Assembly (NCBI GenBank): GCA_007844125.1
Contig: CM017555.1
Span: 27,333,624 to 27,397,623 of the forward strand
Origin: Sinonovacula constricta
Lineage: Eukaryota; Mollusca; Bivalvia; Cardiida; Solecurtidae
Reading direction: 5' to 3'
Length of the DNA: 64,000 nucleotides
The notes below the pieces were generated by a model. The model ran no database searches. It was not told the origin of the DNA and was given only the letters and a program-made list of their open reading frames with translations. Made by a program: the position numbers and the translations under genes. Shown here in pieces: positions 35,801 to 48,300 of this stretch (its first letter is position 1; every line of letters begins with the position of its first letter).

Positions 35801-37616
35801 TTAAAACTACTTGGCCACGTTTACATATGTACAAGTGTTAGGACACCTAGAATCATGTGATTGGCACACAAAGGCATTTAAATTATTGCCTCACTATCAA
35901 GGTATTTGTTTATGAAAAACCTTATACACATGGTGCATAAAACTGTATGCATAGTTTGAAGATACACTTATTTAATAAGCTGTACCCAAACTAGTTGGAA
36001 AAATTGTGATGCTCTTTAATTATTTCAACATAATGATGACACAATATTTCGAGACACCATGGACCGAGATTAGAAAACTTTAATTTACTGTGCTGTGTAA
36101 GGCATCTCTCATAACTTAAATACAGCTCAACATCTGACCAATCAGATACTTGAGAATGATCTCAGCCTCAGAGATATACAACCTAGGACCCATGTTTTCA
36201 CATAAAACCTTGTGTTCAGATGTAATATTTTTTTGCATAATAAATTGTGGTTCAAGAAATTTAAAAAAAAAATACATTTTTTACTGGACAAAGTCTCTTG
36301 AAGGGAGATGTTGAGATTGCCTATCTACATTTGAATGCTAGAGATATGGTCAAATCAGAAGGCACCGATGACAATCCTCTTAATATGAGTTTTGAAATCA
36401 GCTAAAAAAATCAGAATCTACAATCAGAAAAATAATTTTCTAATTTTTTATCAACCATCAATCTGGAATATATAACAGTAAATATAGTATATATAATAAA
36501 TTATATAAAAGTAAATAATCAGCAACTTATATGAAAGACTAAAATATCTCATCAAATAAGCAGACAAACACATTATAAATCTAGGCATTTCTTGTTAAAT
36601 ACTTTTTTTTTTGTATTTTGGCAAAATGTTTCAAATTTGTAAATTTGTAATTCTCTATAGACATTTCACATAGAAAATGATCACCAGCATTAATCAAGGA
36701 CTCATAATTACTAACAAGAAGTGAAATTTGTTTAATTGATTATTATATAACATAACTGATAATCAATTTTTTAGCAGCCTTAAATTATTTTTTTATTATT
36801 CTTGATCATCAATCTCTAGTATTGAGAAGTTTCTGTAGAAATGGATTTTATATGTCCAACTATAAGATTAAACCTAAAGAATTCTTGAATGTTTTTCTTA
36901 AATTGTAAAATTGTAATACATATTACTTATATGAGAAATGACTGGCTGTGAAAGCAATTTATTTTGAGAATTTTCTGTAGAAAAGGTTTATATTTCCCTT
37001 GAAACTGAATCTTTAATAATTCCTAGGAAGATGTTTCCTCTGCCAGAATAGATGATAGGGATGGACCATGAACTGCTCAAAACATTGAAAATGAAATGTT
37101 TCTGAGTTATTTCATGCCCTCACTGCTTTGTCATTGGGATGTTTTAGATGGTTCTCATATCAGCACACATACTGGTGGTATACAGTACTCAGTTAAAAAA
37201 AACGTATCTGTCTTTTCAATATCAAACAAAATTGGAAGAAAGTACCTTTTTACCAGTTTCTCATTCACATTTCATCGAAATCATGAAATATTCTGTCCAT
37301 TTTGTTTACAATTTACAGGAAGTTAAAATAAACAGCAATTGTGATATCAGTGTTTCCCTAAATGCTTTATTAACTGAGCATTCAGAATGTGGATTAACGT
37401 CATGTGTGTTTCAGTTTTCATCCAGTCAATTCAATGACATTAGCAGACTGTCTGTAATATTTACAAGTCTGTAGTTTATTTTGTATTTCTCATTTCTTCA
37501 TACACAGTCCAGACTTGTACACAGTCCACATATACAGAGCTACAACTGTTTAAAAAAATGGAATAGTTTATAAAAAACTTTTTTTTATTGCATTAATTTA
37601 TTCTTTTGTATATAAC
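35801..37616. other. AT-rich spacer; no gene seen
   Basis: A piece of the CTGACCAATCAGAT repeat lies at 36,125-36,190. The two overlapping plus frames at 37,096-37,474 are not recognisable. Confidence 0.5.
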
Positions 37617-39280
37617 TTTGGCCCTCTGCATTAACTTATCTTCCTAAGGACTTATGGCCCTACTTATCTACCTAAGGACTTTAATGGCCCTACTTATCTA
37701 CCTAAGGACTTATGGCCCTACTTATCTACCTAAGGACTTATGGCCCTCTGCATTAACTTATCTACCTAAGGACTAATGGCCCTACTTATCTACCTAAGGA
37801 CTTATGGCCCTACTTATCTACCTAAGGACTTATGGCCCTACTTATCTACCTAAGGACTTATGGCCCTAATTATCTACCTAAGGACTTATGGCCCTACTTA
37901 TCTACCTTAAAGGACTTATGGCCCTACTTATCTACCTAAGGACTTATGGCCCTACTTATCTACCTAAGGACTTTAATGGCCCTACTTATCTACCTAAGGA
38001 CTTATGGCCCTCTGCATTAACTTATCTACCTAAGGACTAATGGCCCTACTTATCTACCTAAGGACTTATGGCCCTACTTATCTACCTAAGGACTTATGGC
38101 CCTACTTATCCACCTAAGGACTTATGGCCCTACTTATCTTCCTAAGGACTTATGGCCCTACTTATCTACCTAAGGACTTATGGCCCTACTTATCTTCCTA
38201 AGGACTTATGGTCCTACTTATCTACCTAAGGACTTATGGCCCTACTTATCTACCTAAGGACTTATGGCCCTACTTATCTACCTTAAAGGACTTATGGCCC
38301 TACTTATCTACCTAAGGACTTATGGCCCTACTTATCTACCTAAGGACTTATGGCCCTACTTATCTACCTAAGGACTTATGGCCCTACTTATCTACCTAAG
38401 GACTTATGGCCCTACTTATCTTCCTAAGGACTTATGGCCCTACTTATCTACCTAAGGACTTATGGCCCTACTTATCTTCCTAAGGACTTATGGCCCTACT
38501 TATCTACCTAAGGACTTATGGCCCTACTGATCCACCTAAGAACTTATGGTCCTACTTATCTACCTAAGGACTTATGGCCCTACTTATCTACCTAAGGACT
38601 TATGGCCCTACTTATCTACCTAAGGACTTATGGCCCTACTTATCTACCTAAGGACTTATGGCCCTACTTATCTACCTAAGGACTTATGGCCCTACTTATC
38701 TTCCTAAGGACTTATGGCCCTCTGCATTAACTTATCTACCTAAGGACTTATGGCCCTACTTATCTTCCTAAGGACTTATGGCCCTACTTATCTTCCTAAG
38801 GACTTATGGCCCTACTTATCTACCTAAGGACTTATGGCCCTCTGCATTAACTTATCTACCTAAGGACTAATGGCCCTATTTATCTACCTAAGGACTTATG
38901 GCCCTACTTATCTACCTAAGGACTTATGGTCCTACTTATCTTCCTAAGGACTTATGGCCCTCTGCATTAACTTATCTACCTAAGGACTTATGGCCCTACT
39001 TATCTTCCTAAGGACTTATGGCCCTACTTATCTACCTAAGGACTTATGGCCCTACTTATCTTCCTAAGGACTTATGGCCCTACTTATCTACCTAAGGACT
39101 TATGGCCCTACTGATCCACCTAAGGACTTATGGTCCTACTTATCTACCTAAGGACTTATGGCCCTACTTATCTACCTAAGGACTTATGGCCCTACTTATC
39201 TACCTAAGGACTTATGGCCCTACTTATCTACCTAAGGACTTATGGCCCTCTGCATTAACTTATCTACCTAAGGACTTATG
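37617..39280. repeat. 28-bp minisatellite, nearly 60 units with higher-order structure
   Basis: The unit is TTATGGCCCTACTTATCTAC plus CTAAGGAC, for example at 37,802 and 37,830. Variant units with CTCTGCATTAACTTATC recur near 37,747, 38,009, 38,720, 38,840, 38,960 and 39,247. Other variants are TCTTCC, CTTAAAGG and the rare CTACTGATCCACC. The last occurs at 38,524 and 39,108 with the same neighbouring variants, so blocks of many units have been copied together. The array ends sharply at both sides. Confidence 0.97.
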
Positions 39281-39486
39281 AATATATCATATCATATACC
39301 AGATATCAATCATGTTGTATCACTACAAATATCATATTGATTCTTTTGATGGATACTCAGCCCTAACATTTAGGGTGGGGTATGTATTGTGTTTATGGGA
39401 TGGATGGTGTTTTTTAGCATCTAAAGAGGAAACTTATCTACTAGTAAGCTTTACATCCATTCTGTTGTACTAAGATTGTTTGCCTG
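39281..39486. other. Short spacer
   Basis: Nothing recognised. Confidence 0.4.
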
Positions 39487-39615
39487 CTGGGTTTATTAAA
39501 AAGTCCTGCTAACAGTATTTCAGTTAACTGGAAGCTGACAAAGTGTTGCCTTCACAGTGAACACCTAAATCCAGTCACATTAACCTAATGCTAGGCCAGC
39601 CAGTTGAGTAACAAT
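39487..39615 (-). mobile_element. SINE family A fragment
   Basis: GGGTTTATTAAAAAGTCCTG, CTAACAGTATTTCAGTTAAC, TTGCCTTCACAGTGAACACC and GCTAGGCCAGCCAGTTG follow the reverse complement of the 62.7-kb copy in order. The tRNA-like head is gone. Confidence 0.75.
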
Positions 39616-41869
39616 CATTATGTTTGACTGAGTGTTAGCAAGGGAGCTATACGACTACCATTTTGAATGACTGGTATGATGTGGCCCAGAACTTAGAACA
39701 TGGGGCCTCCAATACCTTTACATTAATTCTATTGTACCAAGATTGTATTCCTACACAGAGACAAATGCTTCATTAGAGTCATTTATTTCTTTGAACATCA
39801 TGCCAATTGTCATGCCAATTGGACATTTCAGGATAGTTTGAAAGAAATACTAATAAAACACTGTTTGTCAGAGATATTGGGCAAAATTTCAAGGAAATAA
39901 CTGAATTCTCCAGTTCTTGGATCTTCCAGAACTCTACTAAGATTCCTGCAAAGGACATAAAAGTGCTGAAAGGTAGTTATACATAACAGCAAGAACTTTT
40001 TGTAAACAGCGCACTCCACTTTTCTCAGTGCTTGATACGATTACATGTCAATCTTTAAATGGACTGTCACTCTGCCTAATTGATGATACATTGTAAATAA
40101 TTGTCAAACCAATCAACATGTCATATCCAATTAACAACCTCAACCAACCAATTAACGAAGCTAAATGCCGATGTTACAGGAGCAAATTATCTTCGCAACT
40201 TGACAGGTGAAAATACACAACAATTGACCGGTGAAGTGATTGGGCTTTGGATGTGTGAAGAAAGCATTAAAATTGAACAATGAGAACCAAAATTTACTTC
40301 AAATAATGTCGAAACTGATTAATGCAAATAAATAATAGGAGGTTTTCTACATTAAAGTACATAGGGAAAAATCGCGACCAGTCAATGACTTCAAATAATG
40401 CATCAACTTCAGACAACCATCAACTATAGTTTAATCTTTTCTTTGAAAAGTGAAACTAAAAAAGTATTTCCTTAAAACTGGTGACTGATATTCATAGTGG
40501 AAAAAAATGAATGCATGATGATTGTATTTCTATTATATATCTACTAATCAAAGACTTGTAAGCATGATGTTATGAGTTTCCCAAGTTTTAGGAAAATGCT
40601 TATAATATTTCTCTCAGTATATTCAGCATTCTATGCAAGCAAATTAATAAAGCAAATTACTCAAGGGAGTGATAATACTTGTCTTGAATATAGAAGACTC
40701 CAATGTTTTGACACTGGGTCTTTATCAATATTAGGGGAATTAACATTTTTATGAATATTTATATTTCTTTGCTACAGTGATTTATTTGGTGAATAGGAAA
40801 TGTTAATAATAAGGGATTTTTAGAGTCAACTTAATAGCCATTAGTCGGTCATAGGAAAATTAATACTAAGAATAAGAGAGAAATTCCTTATTAGGATAAA
40901 ATGACATTTATGATTCCTAACCTTAATACAAAAGCAAGATTTCTGTAACAAATTGTGTTTAATAAAGTATTTAATATTCTTATATTTTTGGGGGGAAAAC
41001 ATCCAAATATCAGTTGAAATTTTTCACAAAAATTCCAAATGTCATGAATAAGGATCACCTTCTTAAATTTGTAAAATAAGTCCCAGACAGTTATCTGTAT
41101 GAATATTCAACAATTTTGTATTTGATACTATTATACTACTCAACAAGACACCTTCATAGACAGCCTGCTTCACTTTTCTCAGTGCTGGATAATTTAATAA
41201 ACATGTAATTTAAAGTACAAAGTGTTACAGAATATCTTGACATTTTCAACAAAGGGACCTTTACATAAAAGTTAACCAATGTGAACAAGAGGATCATAAC
41301 AATAGCTCCCCTTTTTTTTTTTCAAAAGTAGAGCTATAAACATTTTCTGACATTATCATTTCTTACTTCATGCAAGGGCTTTTCCCATAACATGTCATAT
41401 TGTTAATACCATTTGCCTTAATCTTTTTTCTTTTTTTCAATAACAATATGGTAAGTTTCACAAGACCTACTGACAAGGCCTTTGCAGCAAATGGTGTAGA
41501 TTCCAGTAGCTTCTAACAGGAGATGGATGATCTACATCTATGATATTGGCATAAGCCTGATGAATTCAAGACAAAAAGTTAAAACATCAACTTATAAATA
41601 CCTATATGCCACTGTCTATAATTGTAAGGAATATGTTTTAGGTGACTACAAATAACAGAAATAAGTCATGCCCAAATATCATGTTTGTCATATGTCACTG
41701 GGTTATATCTTCCTAAATCTTCATCCATCAAATTAACCATAATTGAACATTTATCTTCTTACAAACTCATTAAATAATTTATGTCAAAAAAATGATATTC
41801 TTAACAATCACTAAACATTCATGTTCTTATGGATCCTCTGTGTTTTAATCTATGCCCTTCAGTCTTATT
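39616..41869. other. Spacer with two short dispersed-repeat ends
   Basis: ACTTTTCTCAGTGCT near 40,018 and 41,171 marks ends of the same repeat as 21,739. 41,240-41,315 resembles 23,050-23,125. Frames such as 40,572-40,754 have no recognisable domain. Confidence 0.55.
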
Positions 41870-42090
41870 TTGTCTCAAGAAATACATTGCACCAATACAA
41901 TCATGGTCATTACAGTGGCATCCAGCCATTTTGTTGGGGGAAGGCCCCAGATATATGTCTGGGTAGAACCATGCAGGTTGAATGACCCTTCACAATAAGT
42001 CCTTCACCTTGATTGGTAGTCAAACACATGCAGTGGGAAGTTAAAGATTCAAAGGAATTACAAGTCTGCTACTTGACTATGGACAAGGCA
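41870..42090 (-). mobile_element. SINE family C, long copy with decayed head
   Basis: It starts with GAAATACATTGCACC at the 3' end and contains CATCCAGCCATTTTGTTGGG, GGCCCCAGATATATGTCTGG and TAGAACCATGCAGGTTGA. It then runs through TACAAGTCTGCTACTTGACT to ATGGACAAGG, the expected position of the A box region. The B box is not intact. Confidence 0.8.
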
Positions 42091-42132
42091 TTATGTTTTC
42101 TTTTTGGTGAATATAAATATTCGTAAGTTTTT

Positions 42133-42715
42133 TAAATGTATAGTCAACAATATGTAAATGTTAAATTTGAATTCATAAGAGAAAAAAACTATTTTTATTA
42201 TGCACCATTATGCATTTGCTATGGTGGCTATAGAACAGTAATAGTTAATTAAATGTTTATTCAACAATTTGAATCTGAATGTTTATATTTACACCTACGA
42301 ACAGCCTGAGATATGATCCATATAAGTAGGATTTAATAAACATTTAGAGAAATATTTCTCACAAAGTGACTTTTCCTTTAATATCATTCTGAATTTATTT
42401 TTGTGGATATAAAAAATAAAAAAAAAATTAAATGTATAGTCAACAATATGTAAATGTTAAATTTGAATCCATAAGAGAAAAAAACTATTTTCATTATGCA
42501 CAATTATGTATTTGTTGTGGTGGCTATAGAACAGTAATAGTTAATTAAATGTTTTTTCGACAATTTGAATCTGAATGTTTATATTTACACCTACGAACAG
42601 CCTGAGATATGATCCATATAAGTAGGATGTAATAAACATGTAGAGAAATATTTCTCACAAAGTGACTTTTCCTTAAATATCATTCTGAATTTATTTTTGT
42701 GGATATTAAAAATAG
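42133..42715. repeat. Tandem duplication of about 290 bp, two copies
   Basis: TAAATGTATAGTCAACAATA begins at 42,133 and 42,429 (offset 296), and both copies run to GTGGATAT. They differ by scattered substitutions, roughly 95% identical by eye. No open frame or transposon terminus is evident. Confidence 0.95.
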
Positions 42716-43584
42716 TATTATTTTAATGCACATTAACATAAATCCAAGCAAAGTAATATATGTTACTTATAACACTTACAATAATTTTTTATTTTATTAA
42801 GAACTTTACTGTTATGTCATTCAACAATAGTGTGTGTTGATGTTTTTGTTTCAATAAAAGGAAAAGAACTTACAGTATATGTGTATTTCATTTCTTTTCT
42901 TTAAATGTATATCAACAATTTAAAAAACTTTAACATTTAGGAACCATCAATCATCTTTCAAATCTACAGAACAGGCCATTGGGATAGAGTATTATAAGAC
43001 AGGCTAAGAAATAATAAATCATTCCAAGAAAATTATAGATCAGATGTTTCTGAACAAATTTACATAAACTTGCATTATTGTCATACTGGAACAAATATAA
43101 ATTGGTTTACAAATCATTTGTTAAGAATAAGGGCATTTTCTTTTCTACTTAAAGAAAAAGAAATGTGTATTTAATCCTTGGAACAGGTTTATCAACTATT
43201 GATCAAATAAATATTTGTTTGGTTGTTATTGTGGTGTGTTTTTTTTTGTGTGTTTTTTTTGGCTTTTTGTAAACTAGGGCACTTTTCAGCTAAAATAATT
43301 AAAATAGCACAATTATTTTGCAAAAAACAACAAATTATCATGTTGTTTGTTAAATACTTGAGAAGACTGACTTATTTCAATAATTTTCTAATTTTATCCT
43401 TGTGTTATGAAATTTACTTTTTTCCAATATTTAGTCATTATATTTATATGTCATTGTGTTAAACTATTATCAAACAAAAGCTGCACCATCATTAAATTAC
43501 TTTTCTACCATTTCCTGTATCATAAAATTTCCCTTTAAATAATATCTGCGTCAAAATAGGTTCATTGCTAAATAACACTGAAGC
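42716..43584. other. AT-rich spacer; nothing recognised
   Basis: The 79-codon plus frame 43,223-43,462 is Phe/Leu-rich, low complexity and not supported as a gene. Confidence 0.5.
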
Positions 43585-43950
43585 TAAAAAAGGGACAGTT
43601 TCGAGACTGGTTGACCCGGTGTCAGGATAATGTGACTGGGTGTGGTATCATGCCTGGTGTGATAATGTGACTGGGTGTGGTATCATGCCTGGTGTGATAA
43701 TGTGACTGGGTGTGGTATCATGCCTGGTGTGATAATGTGACTGGGTGTGGTATCATGCCTGGTGTGATAATGTGACTGGGTGTGGTATCATGCCTGGTGT
43801 GATAATGTGACTGGGTGTGGTATCATGCCTGGTGTGATAATGTGACTGGGTGTGGTATCATGCCTGGTGTTCACAGCATGCTATACACAGTGAAGGCAGC
43901 ACTATATCTGCTTTAAGTGGATACTATTTATGGATAACTATAAGATGGGG
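43585..43950 (+). mobile_element. SINE family A copy with internal 35-bp expansion
   Basis: GAGACTGGTTGACCCGGTGT and, further on, CACAGCATGCTATACACAGT, GAAGGCAGCACTATATCTGC and TTAAGTGGA match the family A copy at 62,636-62,930 in the same order. In that copy the GATAACATGACTGGGTGTGG segment is single. Here it occurs seven times. The tRNA-like head is absent or unrecognisable. Confidence 0.88.
43626..43870. repeat. Seven exact 35-bp repeats inside a SINE
   Basis: Units start with GATAATGTGACTGGGTGTGG at 43,626, 43,661, 43,696, 43,731, 43,766, 43,801 and 43,836 and end with GGTGT at 43,870. No base differences were seen between units, so the expansion is recent. Each junction contains TATCA...TGATA, a 5-bp dyad. 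Confidence 0.98.
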
Positions 43951-44500
43951 GGATGAAAAACTGAAAACAGCCGACAATTTTAAATGATAAAAAATTATCT
44001 AAATGAAGCATGACTAAACTGATGTTATTGCACGTAATCAATAACATTATGATGGAAACCATACCCAACTAACCAAATTAAGCCAATGAATATTTTACTT
44101 TCCTCTGAATTCTATGATTAAAACTCACCCCCAAGAGAAATTGACTTCCAATATTACATCCACCATGTAAATATTCCAGAAGTACAAAGATATTTACAAA
44201 TAATTAATTTTGCATATTTGTGTTAACACTTGCAAATTTAACAAAATATTGGTTCTCAATTACTTGCAGAAAACAGCAGTATCTTAATTTATCTTACTTA
44301 ATGTCAGGAAACATTATTTAACTGTTATCCAAGGATGATCCAGGAAAAACAATATTTTTATATTAACAGCTTACGTAACAAATAGTTTTAACTTTACTTA
44401 GGCTTATTTTTCATTTAAATAAGTTACCATATTAAGACATGATAACAAAATGAAGGTAAGTATGTTATCATCAGCATTTAAATGATAGAAGAGCCAACTC
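43951..44500. other. AT-rich spacer; nothing recognised
   Basis: No supported gene or repeat. Confidence 0.5.
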
Positions 44501-44531
44501 TCTCTATATATATATAATAATATATATATAT
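44501..44531. repeat. TA microsatellite
   Basis: Alternating TA with two interruptions, directly next to the SINE tail. Confidence 0.9.
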
Positions 44532-44645
44532 GAGATTGGGATTTGCCGGCATTTTTGCTGATACTGTGCAGCTAGGGTTTTAACCCGTCGAGACCTCCCA
44601 ATTCCCAAGCCGACGCTCTACCACTTGAGCTATTGCTGCTGGTAT
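44532..44645 (-). mobile_element. SINE family B, short copy with internal deletion
   Basis: Read on the minus strand, it has the head A box TAGCTCAAGTGGTAGAGCG, a weakened B box (GGGTTAAAACCCT), then directly GCACAGTATCAGCAAAAATG and a tail ending AATCCCAATC. Compared with 18,482-18,752 the middle (about 140 bp, including the TAACGCTC motif) is missing, which joins head to 3' end. Confidence 0.85.
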
Positions 44646-45079
44646 ATGTATATATGATTGATTTGCAAGGGGTAAAATGGCATATGCATTCACAGAAGGG
44701 TTAAAAGTATTGTTGTTGTTGAGATTATTGATGAATATCCCAACATTATTGTACAAACTGCTTTTTATTCTCTTCATAATGTGAATCCAAAAATAAAAAA
44801 ATGGAGAAAAAAAAAGAAAATGGGTAAAAAAAAACATGGGAAATTGCACAAAAAAAACATATGGGAAATAGGGAAGAAAACATGGGAAATCGAAAAAAAA
44901 TAATAAAAAATCCCATTTTACAAGAATTAAGAATTAAGACAGAACATTCTTCACTGTCCAAGGAAAGCACATCAAGTTTCAATTGCAATATATATGAAAC
45001 TAAAATTTACTTTCTAATTATAACTATTTTCACTGACAAAATTTTGCAAAATACATCTACAATTGATGAGCGATGAAAA
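44646..45079. other. A-rich spacer; no gene seen
   Basis: Poly-A-rich stretches at 44,790-44,910 produce low-complexity frames on both strands. None is supported. Confidence 0.5.
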
Positions 45080-45255
45080 TGGAAAAGTGCAGAAGTACAG
45101 CGGGGCAGAACCACAGATGCACAACCGGTCAGCTAAAAAAAACTCCTGGAAGCATTTCTCACCACGGCTAGGATTCGAACTGGAAGACATGAGGAGTGGG
45201 ATCAGAGGTTATAAACAGCAACTCTATGACCTTGGTCAAAGATGCCTTGTTCACT
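45080..45255 (-). mobile_element. SINE family C, head and 5' body
   Basis: On the minus strand, an A-box-like TTTGACCAAGGTCATAGAG lies near 45,221-45,240 and a B-box-like AGTTCGAATCCTAGCC near 45,168-45,183. The body follows, with plus-strand CAGAACCACAGATGCACAAC and CGGTCAGCT matching family C. The copy stops before the conserved AGACCCCAGAC block. Confidence 0.75.
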
Positions 45256-45629
45256 TTTTTGTTTTAAAGCTGAAACATATGCTTGATATTCCTCAAGAGC
45301 AGACAAAACATCCTTCATTGTCCTGAAAAAGCTCATCAAGAAACAATTGCAATAACCAGCCAGACAAATTTTCACATTTTATGAATGCCATCACCATAAG
45401 TCATTGTGATAAATGTCATTTGTGTTGATATTTTTTTAAATAACAACTTTTCTTCCATCCAAGTAGGAGTTTATTGTCATCAGTTCATTTGTCAAAGACT
45501 TTTGTTTTCACATCTTGTGAATGTCACGGTATCATTGTTATAAACATCATTTGTGCTGTGACATTTGTTATCTTAGCCTATGCATCTAATGTTGTATTGT
45601 TTGTGTGTGTTTTTTTAATTACTACACAG
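45256..45629. other. AT-rich spacer; nothing recognised
   Basis: No supported gene or repeat. Confidence 0.4.
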
Positions 45630-45835
45630 TGACACAACTTATAGACATTATAGCAATGTCGAGATAATTTGGTGGAGAAAGATTCGATATAAATGCCTGG
45701 GTAGAACCACATGTGCATCGCAGGTCAGCTCAAAGCCCTTCCCACACTAAGTTCTTCGAACCAACTGGGACTCATACGTGTTGCTAGGCTTAGCAGTCAA
45801 AGTAACAAGTCTGCAACTCAGACCCAGATCACAGA
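45630..45835 (-). mobile_element. SINE family C, long copy
   Basis: GACATTATAGCAATGTCGAG, TTTGGTGGAGAAAGATTCGA, GCCTGGGTAGAACCACATGT, GCATCGCAGGTCAGCTCAAA and ACAAGTCTGCAACTCAGACC occur in family order. Head boxes are decayed. Confidence 0.82.
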
Positions 45836-46534
45836 TTTGTAAAAGCTGATATTTTGTAGATAAGATTTATTATTTTTGTCTGCACTGAACTCGATTATCT
45901 TTCCTTAATTTCATTGATCCAAGAAAGTTCTTTTTTAGCTCTTGATGAAAGTGTGATATTTTCTGAATGTCATTTTCATGCTTTTGATAAATGCCATCTT
46001 AAATGATATTGTTGCCAAAACATATGAGTCAAAAACAGAAAAATATTTTTGATTTAATGAATGTTTAGCACTAGTGTTTAGCAGAAGGAGATTTAAACAA
46101 TCTTGCCTGCAATAAAAGTGTACTTGTAAGTTTGACTTGATTTGTCAAAGAAATAAGGGATATTTACCAATTTCGGTGTATGATCGTATTTTATTTAAGG
46201 AGTGGTCAGAGAAAAATATATGTTTACAAGTCTAGCAGTTTCTTATTATTCTTTGCTTATTTTGTCTTTAAACTTTTTCTGATCTCATTCAATTATTACC
46301 AAATTTGGAACCTAGAGTGAAAATGATAAGGTTTTCCATCATTGGAATTTCTCACTCTTTCATGCAGAAGAATGAAATAAAATTGTATGCACTGAAAAAA
46401 TTATTGTTGTTGCTTTTGTGTGCAATAAAGGTACAATTTTTCATACTGCCATCAGTTAAATAATTTCTTCATTGCAATTTAAGTTGTGATACTGCTTATA
46501 TGAACATTTTTTTGCTTGTTTATTTGTTTATATC
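45836..46534. other. AT-rich spacer; nothing recognised
   Basis: No supported gene or repeat. Confidence 0.5.
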
Positions 46535-46745
46535 ACACAGACACAACTATGGTCATATTGTCAATGTAATGTTTTGTTTTAAAAAAAGACCCCAGACATA
46601 TATGTCTTGGTAGAACCATCAGTGAACCGAAAGGCAACTGAAAGAACTCTATCCATGAAATTCCTGCTGCAACCACGACTTGGAAGTAGGATGCTGATGA
46701 GTTACAAATTTGGAACAGTCACCACTTGGCCATGGACAACCCCTT
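46535..46745 (-). mobile_element. SINE family C, long copy
   Basis: CACAACTATGGTCATATTGT, AAAGACCCCAGACATATATG, TCTTGGTAGAACCATCAGTG and AGGCAACTGAAAGAACTC occur in family order, then AGTTACAAATTTGGAACAGT and CACCACTTGGCCATGG. The last phrase is where the A box (TGGCCAAGTGG on the minus strand) should be and fits it well. Confidence 0.82.
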
Positions 46746-48204
46746 ATAGAGACATTATAACTACATGTTAACTATCTACAATATTAAACAGCTGTTTCTC
46801 AGGTAAGTTGCAAAATGTCATTTTTGTCAAGGCTCTGCACAATTTGATTTAATATTTTATTTTTTTATTTAAAAATTGAGAAGAAAATTAAATTTACAAA
46901 AATTGTTGAATTTTTGTTCCTAGTCAACAAACTAAATTATATTTTGCAATAACATGGCTTACATAAAATATTCGCTTGAAATTTAAATATTCAAACTCAT
47001 AAAATATTCATCAATTCAAAACACGTCTTCACAGACAGGTCTAGGATTACAGTCTGAAATTACTGCAAATTAGAGTTATAGTCCTTAAATAACTGTTATC
47101 AAGCCATAAAATTTTAATAAGCTTAATCAAGGGAAATTAAAATGCTGGGACTGTTACATACATTTGTATAATTTAAACATAACACATGTTACATGTCCAT
47201 AAATATACTGTTCGCTATACCTTTTCAACATGTTCATTTATTGTTCAATGCGAAAAGAAGTTTAAATTTAGTGAAAGTGCAAAACTTTGATTTAATGCCG
47301 TGATGCATTTTGTAAAACTATCAATAGATCAAAAGAAGCAACCAACCAATTAATTATGTGAAAACCTAGTTTTAGTGACAGTGACCTTTACCATGGCCAT
47401 ATTGACCAATCAACATAAACACTTTAGCAAGTATAAAGGTAATTTGAAAACCGTCAATTTAAATCTTTCTCTTTCCATAAGATATAGCTCTACTAAATCA
47501 GGTTTTCATACATAAACCCTACACAAATCTTTTGATACAATTTAAAAATATAGCTTAAGTAACAATGACCTTGAGCCTTTCATGAAATCTAGACAACAGG
47601 CACATGGTAGGAAATATGTGCACATTTGGCCAAATTCCATTGTGAAGTGTCAGAAGTTGACACCAGAAGAAAAAGTTTAATGCAGGCCATTTTTGGCAAT
47701 CTAATAACCAAACATTCTTTGTGGGGTGGGGAGATGTGAATCTAGTTAATAAATATCTATTAAACCTTAGCCAGTTAAAAATGTATACACCTTTGATAAC
47801 TTTAAAATGCCTGTTTTAATTTCAAAATATGTTATAACTTAGAGCATGTCTTGTATTTTCTTATTTTCTAACAACTTATACCATGGTAACAAAATGTAAT
47901 GCTACTGATGGCTGAGTAGACAGTTTCTCAATTTAAAAAGAGCTGGGATAGAGACTACTCTTCTACCATGTGCAACTTATTTTTTATCATCAATATTTTG
48001 TTTAAATGTTCAATTTATATTGGGATATACAGTTACATTCCTATTTTTTGCATATTTATTTATGAATAAAACAAGATCATAGTTTTTATCAAAAGTTAGT
48101 CTATCATTTTATTACATTTAAAAATTTATTAAATTCTGTATCTGCTACAAATAACTGCATTTCCTTTTTTAGAATGTACTACTTTAACAAAAAAACATGG
48201 CTGA
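46746..48204. other. AT-rich spacer; nothing recognised
   Basis: No supported gene or repeat. Confidence 0.5.
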
Positions 48205-48300
48205 TGATTCAATGCAAACATTTGTCTGGGGTCTTCCTCCACCAATATTAAGCTGGACACCACAAATATAATAACAATTCAGTGCAATGCAACAGCAAAT
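48205..48300 (+). mobile_element. SINE family C fragment, only plus-oriented copy
   Basis: ACATTTGTCTGGGGTCTTCC, TCCACCAATATTAAGCTGGA and CAGTGCAATGCAAC are the reverse complement of the conserved block and 3' end of the minus-oriented copies. The head side is missing. Confidence 0.75.

Noticed and set aside
37617..39280. CRISPR array
   Set aside because: Units are directly contiguous with no unique spacers; the setting is a eukaryotic genome.
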